Of a stretch of DNA of 64,000 nt, positions 17,955 through 28,202 are shown piece after piece (position 1 is the stretch's first letter; every line of letters starts with the position of its first letter). A model generated the notes under the pieces. It did no database searches. It had not been told where the DNA came from and saw only the letters and a program-made list of their open reading frames with translations. The stretch spans positions 372,001 through 436,000 of the forward strand of contig NZ_JACHEH010000004.1 of NCBI RefSeq assembly GCF_014201415.1, in the 5' to 3' direction. The position numbers and the translations under genes are program-made. This DNA comes from Chelatococcus composti (lineage in GTDB: Bacteria > Pseudomonadota > Alphaproteobacteria > Rhizobiales > Beijerinckiaceae).

Positions 17955-18081
17955 GGCGGCCCAATACCCTGCCCGTACTGCGCTGGCGAGCCACGAAGCC
18001 GTGAAGCGCAACAAGAAGGCATCAAAAAGCATTGAAAAGCTATAGGCGCGCCTTAGCATATCTGTGAGAGAAGGAGAGCTG

Positions 18082-18690
18082 ATGTCGCTCGTGCGAAAGT
18101 CGGCCGGGACCGGCAAGGATTATCTGGACGGCCAGCTGCTGCTCGCCATGCCGGGCATGCAGGACGAACGGTTTGCCCGTTCGGTGATCTACATCTGCGC
18201 CCACTCGGAAGAGGGGGCGATGGGCATCGTCGTCAACAAGCGCGCGACGGAGCTCAGTTTCCCCGACCTTCTCGTCCAGCTCGACATCATCAACGCCGAG
18301 GAGGCGATCCGCCTGCCCCAGCGTGACCGGGTGCTCGTGCTGCGCGGCGGGCCGGTGGAGACGGGGCGCGGCTTCGTGCTGCACTCGCCCGACTTCTTCA
18401 TCGACAATTCGACGCTGCCGATCGACGACGACATCTGCCTGACGGCGACAATCGACATCCTGCGCGCCATCGCCCGCGGCCAGGGCCCGCACAGCGCCCT
18501 GCTGGCGCTCGGATATGCTGGCTGGGGTGCCGGGCAGCTCGAGAGCGAGATCCAGGCCAACGGCTGGCTGCACTGCCCGGCCGACCCGGAGCTGATCTTC
18601 AACGTGCCGCTGGAGGCGAAATACGACCGCGCCCTGCGTAGGCTGGGTATCGACCCTGGCATGCTCTCCGGCGACGCCGGGCACGCGTGA
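18082..18690 (+). CDS. YqgE/AlgH family protein
   Basis: 202 residues. The start ATG at 18082 has GAAGGAGAG just upstream; a GTG at 18064 also lies in frame. Family motifs are clear: [20 protein letters not shown] (23-42 region), [36 protein letters not shown], and [20 protein letters not shown]. The molecular function of the family is not firmly known. It is divergent from the DsbD-domain gene and convergent with the EAL protein gene. Confidence 0.95.
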   Translation: MSLVRKSAGTGKDYLDGQLLLAMPGMQDERFARSVIYICAHSEEGAMGIVVNKRATELSFPDLLVQLDIINAEEAIRLPQRDRVLVLRGGPVETGRGFVLHSPDFFIDNSTLPIDDDICLTATIDILRAIARGQGPHSALLALGYAGWGAGQLESEIQANGWLHCPADPELIFNVPLEAKYDRALRRLGIDPGMLSGDAGHA

Positions 18691-18803
18691 GCGCCCTACC
18701 CCTCGATCAGCCCTGTTCGCAACGGTGCGCCACGCACCGGTGAGGCGCGGCGACGCCTGCCCTGCATTCCAGAACCGGCAAGAATGTCGGACGGTCTCGC
18801 GCG

Positions 18804-21800
18804 TCAGGCGGCCTCGTGCGCCGCACCGACCAGCTTGCGCGCCTCCAGAGCACTCATCGGCTCGCCGAAGGCATAGCCCTGCGCATACTCGCAGCCGATC
18901 TGCTGCAGGGCGACGGCATCGGCCTCATCCTCCACGCCCTCCGCCACCACATCCATGCCGAGGTCGTGCGCCAGCGTAACGATGGAGCGCAGGATGACCG
19001 GCCGGCCGCCGTTCGCCATCTGCCGCACGAAGGATTGGTCGATCTTGATCGTGTCGAAGGGAAAGCGCTGCAGATAGGACAGCGCCGAGTAGCCTGTGCC
19101 GAAATCGTCGAGCGACAGGCCCGCCCCGAGGTCGCGGATGCGCGTGAGCATCTGCGCCGCATATTCCGGATTCTCCATCACCAGGCTTTCGGTCAGCTCC
19201 AGCTTGAGCGAGCCTGGATGGACGGCGAAACGCGCGAGGACGGTCTTCACGTCGTGCAGCAGGTCGTGCCGCAGCAGGTGGCGGCTCGAGATGTTGACGC
19301 TGGCGAAGATAGGCGGCTCGACATCAAGCGCCCGCTGCCAGGCGGCCAGCTCGCGCGCCGTACGCTCCAGAGCGAAGAGCCCCAGGTCGACGATGAGCCC
19401 CGTCTCCTCGGCGATGGGGATGAAGTCCTGCGGGCCGAGCCGGCCGTGGCGCGGGTGGTCCCAGCGCAACAGCGCCTCGAAGCCGGCGACCGTGCGGTCG
19501 TCCAGCCGCACGATGGGCTGGAAGAAGACCTTCATCTCGCCACGATCGAGCGCGCGGCGCAGGTCGCTCTCGATCGTCAGCTTGTCCGAGCGCTCGGCGC
19601 GCATCGTCGGGCGGAACACCTCGATGCGATCCCCGCCCTGCTTCTTGGCGTGGATCATGGCGATCTCGGCGTTCTTCAGCATCTCCTCGCTGCGCGCCTC
19701 GGCCTGCGGATCGTGCAGGGCGATGCCGATGGAGGCGGTGAGGAAGATCTCGCGCTCGGCGAAGGTCACGGGCGTGGTGACGGCCCGGCGGATCATGCCG
19801 GCGAAGGAGATGATGCGGTCGGGCTCGCGCTCGGACACGAGAATGATGGCGAGCTCGTCGCCGGAGATGCGGGCCAGCGTGTCCTGCGGGCGCAGCAGGC
19901 GGCCGAGTCGGCGCGAGATCGTGAGCAGGATCGAATCGCCGGCTGACAGGCCGACCGATTCGTTCACCTGCTTGAAGCGGTCGAGATCGACCACGATGAC
20001 CGTCGGACGGATGCTGTCGTCGCCCTGGGCAAAGACGAGCGCCGCCTCGAGCCGGTCGTAGAACAGCTCGCGGTTGGGCAGGCCCGTGAGGTTGTCGTGG
20101 ACCGCGTCATGCAACAGCCGCTCCTCGGCCGTGCGCGCGTCCGTGACGTCCGCCAGGATGCCGACGACGCGGATGACTTCCCCGTCGGAGCCGACGACGG
20201 GCCGTGCCTTGAGGTTGAACCAGTGGTACTGGCCGCTCCCCGAACGCAGCCGGAAATCCTGCACGACGCGGCCGCGCCGCTGCTCCAGTACGGCGTCGAG
20301 CGTGGCACGATAGCGGTCGCGGTCGAAGGGATGCATCACCTCGAGCCAGGTGGACGCCGGCCCTTCGAGCGAGCCGCGCTTCAACGCGAGCTGCTGCTCC
20401 AGCTCGGAACTCACGAAGACCTTGTCGGCCTGCACGTCCCAGTCGAAGACGAAGTCGCCCGCCCCGGCAAGCGCCAGCGCCTTGCGCTCCGTGTCGCTCA
20501 CCAGGCCCTGTGCGATGGCCCCGCCGGCGAAGGCATGCTGCATCACCGTGAAGCCGATCAGCATGACAATGAGCACCAGCCCGCCGATGAGCGCCGGCGG
20601 CACGAGGTCACGCGAAAGCTGGCCGAGGACGGTGAAGGCCGCGGCTGTCACCCAGACGAGCAGCAGCAGCCAGGTGGGGATGAGCATCACCGCGCGGTCG
20701 TAGCCGTGGCTCGCCAGGTGGATGACGAGTGCGAAACCGACGGCTGCCACCGCCGCGATGGAAATGCGCGCCACGCCCGCCGCGACCGGCGCATCGAAGA
20801 CGGCGAGCCCGACGAGCGCGGCAAGGAAGGCCAGCCACGCGGCCGTCACGTGGCTGTAGCGCACGTGCCAGCGGTTGAGGTTGAGATAGGCGAAGAGGAA
20901 GACGAGCAAGGTGGCGGCGAGCACGGCCTCTGCCGCCGCGCGGTAGATGCGGTCTGCCGAGGATGTCGCCGGGAAAATCTGCTGCAGGAAGCCGAAATCG
21001 ATGCAGGCATACGCCAGCACCGCCCAGGCGAGCGCCGCCGCGGCCGGGAAGATGACCGCCCCCTTCACCACAAAGACGATGGTGAGGAAGAGGGCGAGAA
21101 GGCCGGCGATGCCGATGATGATTCCCTTGTAGAGCGTGAGGCCGTTGATCTTCTTCTTGTAGGCCTCCGGCTCCCACAGATAGAGCTGCGGCAGGTTCGG
21201 CGTGCGCAGCTCGGCCACGAAGGTGACGGTGGTGCCGGGGTCAAGCGTCAGCGTGAAGACATCGGCATCGGGGCTTTCCTCACGCTCGGGCCGGATGCCC
21301 TGGCTCGCGGTGATGGCGGTGATGCGCGAGGCGCCAAGATCCGGCCAGATGACACCCGAGCCGACGAGGCGGTAATGGGGCGCGACCAGCAGCCGGTCGA
21401 TCTGCTCGTCCGTATCGTTGGTGAGCGCGAAGACCATCCAGTCCGGCCGCGTGCCGCCGTCACGCGCCTTCACGGCGATGCGGCGCACGATACCGTCCGG
21501 CCCCGGCGCGATGGGAATCTGGATGAGATCGCCTTCCGACTTGTAGAACTCGACCGCGGGCATCAGGTCGATGGCCTGCGCGTCCAGCGTCACGCGCACC
21601 GATTCCACGGCCGCAGCCGGCGTCGCCAGGGCGACGAGGGCGACGAGGGCCGACAGAAGGAGCGTCAGTCTACGCAGGAGATGCAACGCGTGAGTCTCGC
21701 GGGTGGGCGCGTCGAAGGGCTGCCGAGTCGTACCGGGCCGGCCGGATGAGAGCAAGAGCCGCGACCCGAGGCAGATGCCCCCCTGCCGGACCGCCTGCCG

Positions 21801-21866
21801 CTCGCAGGCGCCCCGGCGCGCCCAGCCTGCCGGCCGGGTTATGTCGCTCTCACGAGACTGTGTCAT
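18804..21866 (-). CDS. Membrane GGDEF-EAL protein with DISM-like sensor and PAS domain; probable c-di-GMP phosphodiesterase
   Basis: Up to 1020 residues. In order: hydrophobic signal segment (about 61-86); periplasmic sensor domain; a block of about eight membrane helices (about 243-455), together like a 7TMR-DISM receptor; a PAS/PAC module ([20 protein letters not shown]); a GGDEF domain whose active site reads SGDEL (668-672), so degenerate; and an EAL domain with intact [10 protein letters not shown] (796-805) and [14 protein letters not shown]. It should therefore degrade c-di-GMP rather than make it. The ATG at 21866 overlaps the GNAT gene by 17 bases; because the signal peptide begins near residue 61, a TTG at 21686 is a serious alternative start. 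Confidence 0.9.
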   Translation of the reverse strand: MTQSRESDITRPAGWARRGACERQAVRQGGICLGSRLLLSSGRPGTTRQPFDAPTRETHALHLLRRLTLLLSALVALVALATPAAAVESVRVTLDAQAIDLMPAVEFYKSEGDLIQIPIAPGPDGIVRRIAVKARDGGTRPDWMVFALTNDTDEQIDRLLVAPHYRLVGSGVIWPDLGASRITAITASQGIRPEREESPDADVFTLTLDPGTTVTFVAELRTPNLPQLYLWEPEAYKKKINGLTLYKGIIIGIAGLLALFLTIVFVVKGAVIFPAAAALAWAVLAYACIDFGFLQQIFPATSSADRIYRAAAEAVLAATLLVFLFAYLNLNRWHVRYSHVTAAWLAFLAALVGLAVFDAPVAAGVARISIAAVAAVGFALVIHLASHGYDRAVMLIPTWLLLLVWVTAAAFTVLGQLSRDLVPPALIGGLVLIVMLIGFTVMQHAFAGGAIAQGLVSDTERKALALAGAGDFVFDWDVQADKVFVSSELEQQLALKRGSLEGPASTWLEVMHPFDRDRYRATLDAVLEQRRGRVVQDFRLRSGSGQYHWFNLKARPVVGSDGEVIRVVGILADVTDARTAEERLLHDAVHDNLTGLPNRELFYDRLEAALVFAQGDDSIRPTVIVVDLDRFKQVNESVGLSAGDSILLTISRRLGRLLRPQDTLARISGDELAIILVSEREPDRIISFAGMIRRAVTTPVTFAEREIFLTASIGIALHDPQAEARSEEMLKNAEIAMIHAKKQGGDRIEVFRPTMRAERSDKLTIESDLRRALDRGEMKVFFQPIVRLDDRTVAGFEALLRWDHPRHGRLGPQDFIPIAEETGLIVDLGLFALERTARELAAWQRALDVEPPIFASVNISSRHLLRHDLLHDVKTVLARFAVHPGSLKLELTESLVMENPEYAAQMLTRIRDLGAGLSLDDFGTGYSALSYLQRFPFDTIKIDQSFVRQMANGGRPVILRSIVTLAHDLGMDVVAEGVEDEADAVALQQIGCEYAQGYAFGEPMSALEARKLVGAAHEAA

Positions 21867-22446
21867 CGCTCAACAGGGCATAGAGAAGGTGGTCCTGCCA
21901 CGTGCCCGCAATGCACAGGTAGCGGCGCGCGTACCCTTCGCGGCTGAATCCGACCTTTTCGAGGAGACGGATGGAAGCGGCGTTGGACGGCAGGCAGGCG
22001 GCCTCGACACGACGCAGGGCGAGGTTGCGGAAGGCAAATCCAACGGCAGCCCGCACCGCGCGCGTCATGTACCCCTGGCGGGCATGGCGCTCGCCGATCC
22101 AGTAGCCGAGCGTGCAGGTCTGGGCGACACCGCGCCGCACGAAGCCGAGCGTGAGGCCGCCGAGCAGCACGTCGTCCTCCTGCCGGAAGATGAGAAAGGG
22201 ATAGGCGGTGTCGCTGGCGATCTCCTGGGCGTAGCGGCGCACGCGGCGGCGGAAGGAGGTGCGCGTCAGGTCATCGCTCGGCCACAGCGGCTCCCACGGC
22301 TCGAGAAACCGGCGGCTTTCCGCCCTCAGCGCCGCCCACTGAGCGAAATCGGCCATCTGCGGCGCCCGCAGATAGAGCCCTTCGCCTCGCACGACCGGCA
22401 GGGCCTCGTTGGCGGGCACGAAGCGGAACAGCACCATGGCCTTCAC
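21850..22446 (-). CDS. GNAT family N-acetyltransferase, RimJ-like
   Basis: 198 residues with GNAT topology: [20 protein letters not shown] at the N-terminus, the acetyl-CoA binding stretch [20 protein letters not shown], and the C-terminal [20 protein letters not shown] typical of RimJ/RimL ribosomal-protein N-terminal acetylases. The GTG at 22446 overlaps the upstream peptidase stop by 4 bases (GTGA); an ATG at 22437 is the alternative. It is part of the thrC-M16-GNAT-EAL run. The substrate is not known. Confidence 0.9.
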   Translation of the reverse strand: MKAMVLFRFVPANEALPVVRGEGLYLRAPQMADFAQWAALRAESRRFLEPWEPLWPSDDLTRTSFRRRVRRYAQEIASDTAYPFLIFRQEDDVLLGGLTLGFVRRGVAQTCTLGYWIGERHARQGYMTRAVRAAVGFAFRNLALRRVEAACLPSNAASIRLLEKVGFSREGYARRYLCIAGTWQDHLLYALLSDDTVS

Positions 22447-23735
22447 CTTTCGGCGAGCATCGTCTGGACCGCAGTGGACGCCGGCAGTTCAGCCACCGGC
22501 CCCAGCCCCACCACGACCGGCCGGCATTCTAGCAGGCTGCGGCCGGCGGCATGTATATCCTCGACGGTCAGGGCATCGAGCCGGGCGACGATCTCCTCCT
22601 GCGACACCGGCCGGCCGAAGGCGAGGATCTGCCGGGCGAGCTGGTCGGCCCGGCTGCTGGCTGATTCGCTCGCGGTCAGCAGGGCCACCTTCATCTGCGC
22701 CTGCGCGCGGCCGAGTTCCTCCGGCGTGGCAGCGAGCGCCGCATCGCGCAGGCAGCCGAGAGCCACGGGCAGCAGCTCGTCGACATCCTCCGGCGCGGTG
22801 CCGGCGCCAAGGCCGAAGACGCCGGTGTCCGTGAAGGGCCAATGGAAGGCATCGACCGCATAGGCGAGGCCCCGCTCCTCGCGCACCTCCTGGAAGAGGC
22901 GCGAGGACATGCCCCCGCCGAGCAGGTTGGCGAAGACCTGCAAGCTATAATACGCCGCATCGCCGAGCGCCCTGCCCGGCCAGCCGAGCATGAGCTGCAC
23001 CTGCTCGATGTCGCGCTCGACGAAAAGTTCGCCCGGGGTGAACCGCGCCGGCTCGACCGCCGGAGCCTCACCCGTGCCGATGCCGGCGAAGAAGCGCTCG
23101 ACGCCGGCGACAAGTCGCTCGTGATCGACGGCTCCGGCCGCGGCGACGACCATGCGCGAGGCCAGATATTCCCGCCGCAGGTAGCCGAGGAGCCGCTCGC
23201 GGGTGAGCCCGCGCACGCTCTCCGCCGTGCCGAGGATGGGCCGGCCGAGCGGCTGGCCGGAGAACGCTGCGCTCATGAAGAGGTCGTTGACGAGATCCTC
23301 GGGCGTATCCTCGACGGCGCTGATCTCCTGCAGGATCACGGACTTCTCGCGGGCGATCTCCTCGGGCGCAAAGCGCGAATGCATCAGGATATCGGCGAGG
23401 ATGTCGAGCGCGAGGTCGATGTCCTGCGGCAGCAGACGCACGGTATAGGACGTGTACTCGATACCCGTCTCGGCATTGAAGTCGCCGCCCACGGCCTCGA
23501 TGGCCTCGGCGATGGCGCGGGCCGAGCGGCGCTCGGTGCCCTTGAAGGCCATGTGCTCGATAAAATGCGAGAGGCCGTGTTCCTCCGGCCTCTCGTTGCG
23601 CGCTCCTGCGCCAACCCACACGCCCACCGCCACGGTGGCGACCTGCGGCATGCGCTCGCTCACCACCCTCAGCCCGCTGGCGAGCGTCGAGATGTTCGGC
23701 CCGTTCCCCCCGCCCGCGACGGCGGCTGCCTTCAT
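22443..23735 (-). CDS. M16 family zinc peptidase (mitochondrial processing peptidase-like)
   Basis: 430 residues, the length of one MPP-beta subunit. The inverted zinc motif HFIEH (57-61) is intact in GLSHFIEHMAFKGTERRSA, with the distal glutamate region FNAETGIEYTSYTVRLL following. The C-terminal half carries the inactive M16 domain with the glycine-rich loop NLLGGGMSSRLFQEVREERG. Enzymes of this group process exported or small polypeptides; related alphaproteobacterial proteins are considered close to the ancestor of MPP. It overlaps thrC by 4 bases (ATGA), a coupling widely conserved in Rhizobiales. Confidence 0.95.
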   Translation of the reverse strand: MKAAAVAGGGNGPNISTLASGLRVVSERMPQVATVAVGVWVGAGARNERPEEHGLSHFIEHMAFKGTERRSARAIAEAIEAVGGDFNAETGIEYTSYTVRLLPQDIDLALDILADILMHSRFAPEEIAREKSVILQEISAVEDTPEDLVNDLFMSAAFSGQPLGRPILGTAESVRGLTRERLLGYLRREYLASRMVVAAAGAVDHERLVAGVERFFAGIGTGEAPAVEPARFTPGELFVERDIEQVQLMLGWPGRALGDAAYYSLQVFANLLGGGMSSRLFQEVREERGLAYAVDAFHWPFTDTGVFGLGAGTAPEDVDELLPVALGCLRDAALAATPEELGRAQAQMKVALLTASESASSRADQLARQILAFGRPVSQEEIVARLDALTVEDIHAAGRSLLECRPVVVGLGPVAELPASTAVQTMLAER

Positions 23736-25147
23736 GCCGCAGCCCCCCGTGCCGCGCGGGCCCGCGCACGCACGTAGGCCTCGACGGCGGCAATGTCGTT
23801 GGCGACGACGTCGAACCGCTCCGGCCGCTCGTAGAGGTCGGCGAGATGGGTCGGCAGCGGCGGGCGCACGCCGCTCGCAGCCTGCACTGCATCCGGGAAC
23901 TTGGCAGGATGCGCTGTGGACAGCACCACCATCGGCGTCACCGCATCCTCCTTCAGCGCACGCCGCGCGGCCACCATGCCGACGGCGGTGTGCGGATCAA
24001 GCAGATAGCCTGCCTCGCGCCAGGTGATGCCGATCTCGGCCGCCACCTCGGCCTCGTCCGCCCGGCCGGCGAAGAAGTCCCGGCGGATGGCGGAAAGCAG
24101 CGGCTCCTCCACCGTGAAGGCGCCAGACTGGACGAGCCCCGTCATCATGCGCCGCACGGCGGCAGCGTCGCGCCCGCCTGCCTCGAAAAGCAGGCGCTCG
24201 AAGTTCGACGACACCTGGATGTCCATGGAGGGCGAGGTGGTGGCGGCAACCCCGGCCGGCTCGTAACGCCCGGTGGCCAGCGTCCGCACCAGGATGTCGT
24301 TGACGTTGGTGGCGATGCCGAGCCGGCCAACCGGCAGGCCCATGCGCTTGGCCACGTAGCCCGCCAGGATGTCGCCGAAATTGCCCGTGGGCACGGTGAA
24401 GGAGACCGGCCGGTGCGGCGCGCCGAGTGAGACGGCGGCGGTGAAGTAGTACACCACCTGCGCCGCGATGCGCGCCCAGTTGATGGAATTGACGCCCGAG
24501 AGGGCCAGCTCGTCGCGGAAGCGGTGATTGTTGAACAGCCCCTTGAGGATGCCCTGGCAGTCGTCGAATGTGCCCTCGAGCGCGATGGCGTGCACGTTGG
24601 GCGAGGCGACGGTGGTCATCTGCCGGCGCTGCACCTCCGACACCCGCCCGTGCGGGAAGAGGATGAACACGTCGACCTGGTCGAGCCCGGCGAAGGCCTC
24701 GATGGCCGCCGATCCGGTGTCGCCCGAGGTCGCGCCGACGATGGTCGCGCGCGCGCCGCGCTGCTTCAGCACGTGGTCCATCAGCCGCGCGAGCAGCTGC
24801 ATGGCGACGTCCTTGAAGGCGAGCGTCGGCCCGTGGAAGAGCTCGAGCACGAAGAGGTTGTCGCCCACCTGGGTCAGCGGGCACACCGCCGGATGGCGGA
24901 AGGTGGCATAGGCATCCGCAACCATGGCCGACAGGGCGTCAGCCGGAACGTCGCCGTCGACGAGCGCCCCCACGATCTCGTTGGCGGCAGCGGCATAGGA
25001 CTTGCCGGCCAGGGCGGCGATCGCTTCGCGCGTGAACTGCGGCCAGGTCTCGGGCACATAGAGCCCGCCGTCCCGGGCAAGGCCAGTCAGAAGCGCTTCG
25101 TTGAAGGCAATCGCGGGTGCCTCCCCGCGGGTCGAGACGTGCAGCAC
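23732..25147 (-). CDS. thrC: Threonine synthase
   Basis: PLP enzyme that converts O-phosphohomoserine to threonine, the last step of the pathway. 471 residues, the long (class with N-terminal extension) proteobacterial type. The PLP lysine is in HGPTLAFKDVAMQLLARL (Lys112), and GATSGDTGSAAIEAF plus FTVPTGNFGDILAGYVAKRM bind the cofactor phosphate. The start is GTG with GAGGAGATAGG upstream. The partner enzyme ThrB is encoded at 51.5 kb, in another operon. The gene follows SURF1 by 115 bases. Confidence 0.97.
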   Translation of the reverse strand: MLHVSTRGEAPAIAFNEALLTGLARDGGLYVPETWPQFTREAIAALAGKSYAAAANEIVGALVDGDVPADALSAMVADAYATFRHPAVCPLTQVGDNLFVLELFHGPTLAFKDVAMQLLARLMDHVLKQRGARATIVGATSGDTGSAAIEAFAGLDQVDVFILFPHGRVSEVQRRQMTTVASPNVHAIALEGTFDDCQGILKGLFNNHRFRDELALSGVNSINWARIAAQVVYYFTAAVSLGAPHRPVSFTVPTGNFGDILAGYVAKRMGLPVGRLGIATNVNDILVRTLATGRYEPAGVAATTSPSMDIQVSSNFERLLFEAGGRDAAAVRRMMTGLVQSGAFTVEEPLLSAIRRDFFAGRADEAEVAAEIGITWREAGYLLDPHTAVGMVAARRALKEDAVTPMVVLSTAHPAKFPDAVQAASGVRPPLPTHLADLYERPERFDVVANDIAAVEAYVRARARAARGAAA

Positions 25148-25262
25148 CGAACCTATCTCCTCGTGGGACGGCGGACAGTAAGCCGCGAAGGATGGCGAGA
25201 CAAGGACGGGGCGCGCAGCCGCGGGGGGACAAACGCACCTCCTCCCTGCCCCGGCTCCCGGC

Positions 25263-26003
25263 CTAGGTCTTCCCCTTCAGCCGCCGGATGGCGAAGGCGA
25301 CGAAGACGCCGACAAGCCCGATGGCAAGCCCGAGCCATGTCAGCGCATATTCGAGGTGGTTGTTGGGAAAGCTCACGCGCGTCAAGCCGCCGAGCGGCAG
25401 GCCGCCGGGGTTGGGAGTCCCGTCCGCCTCCACGATAAAGGGGGCGACGCGCGAAAGGCCGAACGCGGCGGCGATGGCGGCCGGATCGCGCGTGAACCAC
25501 TCGCCGCGGGCCGGGTCGTCGGCGGGCACGAACCAGCCGCGCTCCTGGGGCTCGCGCATGACGCCGCGCACCACCACCTCGCCCTCCACCTGGCCGGCAG
25601 CGCGGGTTGCGGGATCCCGGTTGACGAGCGGCACGAAGCCGCGGTTTACGATGACGATCGAGCCGTCCGGACGGACGAGCGGGGTGAGCACGTAATAGCC
25701 GGCTCCGACGCGGCCATGCTCATCGCGCGGCGTGTTGCCGTGCACCAGCACCTCCCTGTCGTGCAGGAAGCGGCCCTGCACGACGACCGGGCGGTATTCG
25801 TCGTTCTCCGCCCGCCAGGCCGGCCAGTCCGCCTCGGGCGGCAGCGGGACGGGCTCGGCATCAATGCGGGCCTCGATGCGCGCGAGCAGCGCCTCCTTCC
25901 ACTCCTTGCGCGAGAACTGCCAGGCGCTCAGCGACAGCAGCACCGCAAGCGCAAGGAGCGTCAGGACACCGGGAAGGATGAGGCCACGCCAGCGTGCCGC
26001 CAC
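25263..26003 (-). CDS. surf1: SURF1 family cytochrome oxidase biogenesis protein
   Basis: Assists haem a insertion into subunit I of the aa3 oxidase. 246 residues from a GTG at 26003, which lies 2 bases after the DUF983 stop and has GGAG within that gene's end. One membrane helix at each end (LILPGVLTLLALAVLL near 10-25 and WLGLAIGLVGVFVAFAI near 222-238) brackets the periplasmic domain; LSAWQFSRKEWKEALL, VNRGFVPL and FPNNHLEYALTWLGLA are family motifs. Belongs to the ctaE-DUF983-SURF1 assembly cluster. Confidence 0.94.
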   Translation of the reverse strand: MAARWRGLILPGVLTLLALAVLLSLSAWQFSRKEWKEALLARIEARIDAEPVPLPPEADWPAWRAENDEYRPVVVQGRFLHDREVLVHGNTPRDEHGRVGAGYYVLTPLVRPDGSIVIVNRGFVPLVNRDPATRAAGQVEGEVVVRGVMREPQERGWFVPADDPARGEWFTRDPAAIAAAFGLSRVAPFIVEADGTPNPGGLPLGGLTRVSFPNNHLEYALTWLGLAIGLVGVFVAFAIRRLKGKT

Positions 26004-26005
26004 GG

Positions 26006-26380
26006 CTATTTCTCCAGCCGGCCTTCCGCGGCCTTGTGATGGTATTGCAGGGCGATGAGCACGCCCTTGAGCGGACGCAGCATGCCGAGGCACACGACGA
26101 GCGCCAGCGGCAGCGACAGGACCAGATGCAGCCAGAACGGCGGCTCATAGGTCAGCTCGAGCCAGAGCGCGAAACCGCAGACGATGAAGCCGCCGAGCAG
26201 CATGACGAAGACCGCCGGCCCATCGGCCGAATCGGCGAAGCTGTAATCGAGCCCGCAGGCGCTGCACCTCGGCGCGACCTTGAGGAAGCCGCTGAACAGG
26301 CGCCCCTGCCCGCAGCGGGGGCAGCGCCCGCTGAGGCCCGTCGCGACGGGGGACTGGGGCGCGTGATCGTCGTGGGCCAT
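26006..26380 (-). CDS. DUF983 membrane protein with zinc-ribbon-like cysteines
   Basis: 124 residues. The N-terminus carries two CxxC pairs, CPRCGQGRLF and CSACGLDYSF, followed by two membrane segments (AVFVMLLGGFIVCGFALWL and WLHLVLSLPLALVVCLGML). DUF983 genes are found beside ctaE and SURF1 across alphaproteobacteria, which points to oxidase biogenesis, but the exact action is unknown. Ribosome site GGAGGATGAG. Overlap or near-overlap with SURF1 indicates one transcript. Confidence 0.9.
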   Translation of the reverse strand: MAHDDHAPQSPVATGLSGRCPRCGQGRLFSGFLKVAPRCSACGLDYSFADSADGPAVFVMLLGGFIVCGFALWLELTYEPPFWLHLVLSLPLALVVCLGMLRPLKGVLIALQYHHKAAEGRLEK

Positions 26381-26430
26381 GTCTCATCCTCCTCGATTAC
26401 GGCCTCGGGCGGCCTGCCCTTCCAACGCAA

Positions 26431-26454
26431 GAGGGGCGGCTGCGGCCGCCCCTC
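26431..26454 (-). terminator. Strong GC hairpin between ctaE and DUF983
   Basis: GAGGGGCGGC and GCCGCCCCTC make a perfect 10-bp stem with a 4-base loop, 40 bases after the ctaE stop on the minus strand. It is followed by TTGCGTT rather than a pure T-run, so partial termination or 3'-end protection of the oxidase mRNA are both possible. Confidence 0.5.
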
Positions 26455-26493
26455 CCGTCGCATCACGGCTCTGCGCCGGAACCGGTCTGTGCG

Positions 26494-27348
26494 TCAGTGC
26501 GCGGCGGGCGCGCCCGCACCCCAGACGTAGATGGCGGCGAAGAGGAACAGCCACACCACGTCGACGAAGTGCCAGTACCAGGCCGCGAACTCGAAGCCGA
26601 GGTGCTGCTTCGGCGTGAAGTGGCCAAGGTAGACGCGCAGCAGGCAGACGGCCAGGAAGATGGTGCCGACGATGACGTGGAAGCCGTGGAAGCCCGTCGC
26701 CATGAAGAAGGTGGCACCGTAGATGTTGCCCGAGAAGTCGAACGTGGCGTGCGAGTACTCGTAGGCCTGCACGACGGTGAAGAGCAGGCCGAGCGCCACC
26801 GTCAGCCACAGCGCCTGCTTCACGCCGGCGCGGTCGTTGTGCAGCAGCGCATGGTGCGCCCAGGTGACCGTCGTGCCCGAGGTGAGCAGGATCAGCGTGT
26901 TGAGCAGCGGAAGGTGCCAGGGGTCGAAGGTTTCGATGCCCTTGGGCGGCCAGTGCCCGCCGGTGAACTCGGCACGTTCGAACTGGATGGCCTCGCCGGG
27001 GAACAGGCTGGCGTCGAAATAGGCCCAGAACCAGGCAACGAAGAACATCACCTCCGAGGCGATGAACAGCAGCATGCCGTAGCGGTGGTGCAGCTGCACG
27101 ACTCGGGTGTGGTCGCCCCTCTCGGCCTCGCGCACCACGTCGGTCCACCAGCTCATCATGGTGTAGAGCACGCCGATGAGGCCGGCACCGAAGACATAGG
27201 GCCCCGCCTTGAGGCCGGCCATCGACAGGTCCTTCATCAGCATGATGGCGCCGCAGGCCATGACGAAGGCACTGACCGAACCGAGGAGCGGCCACGGGCT
27301 CGGATCGACGAGATGGTAGTCGTGATTCTTGGCGTGAGCTTCGGCCAT
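26494..27348 (-). CDS. ctaE: Cytochrome c oxidase subunit III
   Basis: Seven-helix inner-membrane subunit of the aa3 oxidase. 284 residues. It starts MAEAHAKNHDYHLVDPSPWP, contains MLFIASEVMFFVAWFWAYFD with the conserved glutamate, and ends with TGFHGFHVIVGTIFLAVCLL and FEFAAWYWHFVDVVWLFLF, all diagnostic. Ribosome site GGAGAC. It follows ctaG by 52 bases in the cta run. Confidence 0.98.
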   Translation of the reverse strand: MAEAHAKNHDYHLVDPSPWPLLGSVSAFVMACGAIMLMKDLSMAGLKAGPYVFGAGLIGVLYTMMSWWTDVVREAERGDHTRVVQLHHRYGMLLFIASEVMFFVAWFWAYFDASLFPGEAIQFERAEFTGGHWPPKGIETFDPWHLPLLNTLILLTSGTTVTWAHHALLHNDRAGVKQALWLTVALGLLFTVVQAYEYSHATFDFSGNIYGATFFMATGFHGFHVIVGTIFLAVCLLRVYLGHFTPKQHLGFEFAAWYWHFVDVVWLFLFAAIYVWGAGAPAAH

Positions 27349-27400
27349 TTGTGTTGTCTCCGGGTCCCTCGGTCCTTGCTCGCGTAGGCGCGTTAAGCGT

Positions 27401-28000
27401 TCAAAGGCTCGACTTGTCTGCCGCCTGGCTGGCGGCCGTCACCGGCGCGCCCCCCTTGGCGGGAAAGACGGTGTAGGAAAGCGTGATAGCGCGAATGTCC
27501 GCTATGTCACGCTCGTTGACGATGTCGGGATCGACATAGAAGACGACCGGCGCCTCCACGGTCTCGCCCGGCTGCAGTGTCTGCTCCGAGAAGCAGAAGC
27601 ACTGGATCTTGTTGAAATACGCCCCCGCCAGCTCGGGCTGGACGTTGAACGTGGCGATGCCCGTCGTCGGACGGTCGCTCGTGTTGGTGAACTTGTACAT
27701 CACCGTCTTCGTCTCGCCGAGCTTGACGGTGACCTCCCGGGCCTCGGGCGTGAAGCGCCAGGAAATGCCCGGCGCGACATTCGAATCGAAGCGCACGGTG
27801 ATCTCGCGCTCAGACTGGCGCGTGGACGGGCCGACGCTCACCTGCGGCGTGCCGCCGTAGCCGGTGACGCGGCAGAAGAGCTCATAGAACGGCACCGCGG
27901 CGTAGGCGAGGCCGACCATGCCGACGGCCACGCCGGCACAGATGAGGGCCGTGCGCCGCACGGCTGCGTTCACCCTGGGATCCTGCCCGTTGCTGCCCAT
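27401..28000 (-). CDS. ctaG: Cytochrome c oxidase assembly protein CtaG/Cox11 (CuB insertion)
   Basis: Copper chaperone that delivers Cu to the CuB site of subunit I. 199 residues: one N-terminal helix (TALICAGVAVGMVGLAYAAV, about 17-36), then the periplasmic domain with FYELFCRVTGYGGTP (membrane-proximal cysteine), and the copper site IQCFCFSEQTL with the CFC pair. Overall length and motifs are complete. It lies 7 bases after the small 64-residue gene. Confidence 0.97.
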   Translation of the reverse strand: MGSNGQDPRVNAAVRRTALICAGVAVGMVGLAYAAVPFYELFCRVTGYGGTPQVSVGPSTRQSEREITVRFDSNVAPGISWRFTPEAREVTVKLGETKTVMYKFTNTSDRPTTGIATFNVQPELAGAYFNKIQCFCFSEQTLQPGETVEAPVVFYVDPDIVNERDIADIRAITLSYTVFPAKGGAPVTAASQAADKSSL

Positions 28001-28007
28001 GCCAACC

Positions 28008-28202
28008 TCACAGCGGCCTGTTCAGGACATTCTCGCCGAGCCGCGCGATCGTCATGGCATAGAACAGCACGGCGAGCAGCCCGAGAACGACACCGATCGC
28101 GATGTTGCGCCCGCGGCGGCGCCTGGCCTCCTCGGGCGACATCTGGGGCGGACCTCCCTCCACAGCGCGCTCCCTGTCGTCGTTGGGGTCACGATCGTTC
28201 AT
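28008..28202 (-). CDS. 64-residue single-helix protein of the oxidase cluster (CoxF-like)
   Basis: A short hydrophilic N-terminus ([20 protein letters not shown]), a basic patch EEARRRRGRN and one membrane helix IAIGVVLGLLAVLFYAMTIA, ending LGENVLNRPL. The ATG overlaps the ctaB stop by one base (TGATG), so it is translationally coupled and clearly genuine despite its size. Similar small proteins occur between ctaB and ctaG in Rhizobiales and are annotated as CoxF or hypothetical; an assembly or subunit IV-like role is inferred from position. Confidence 0.85.
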   Translation of the reverse strand: MNDRDPNDDRERAVEGGPPQMSPEEARRRRGRNIAIGVVLGLLAVLFYAMTIARLGENVLNRPL

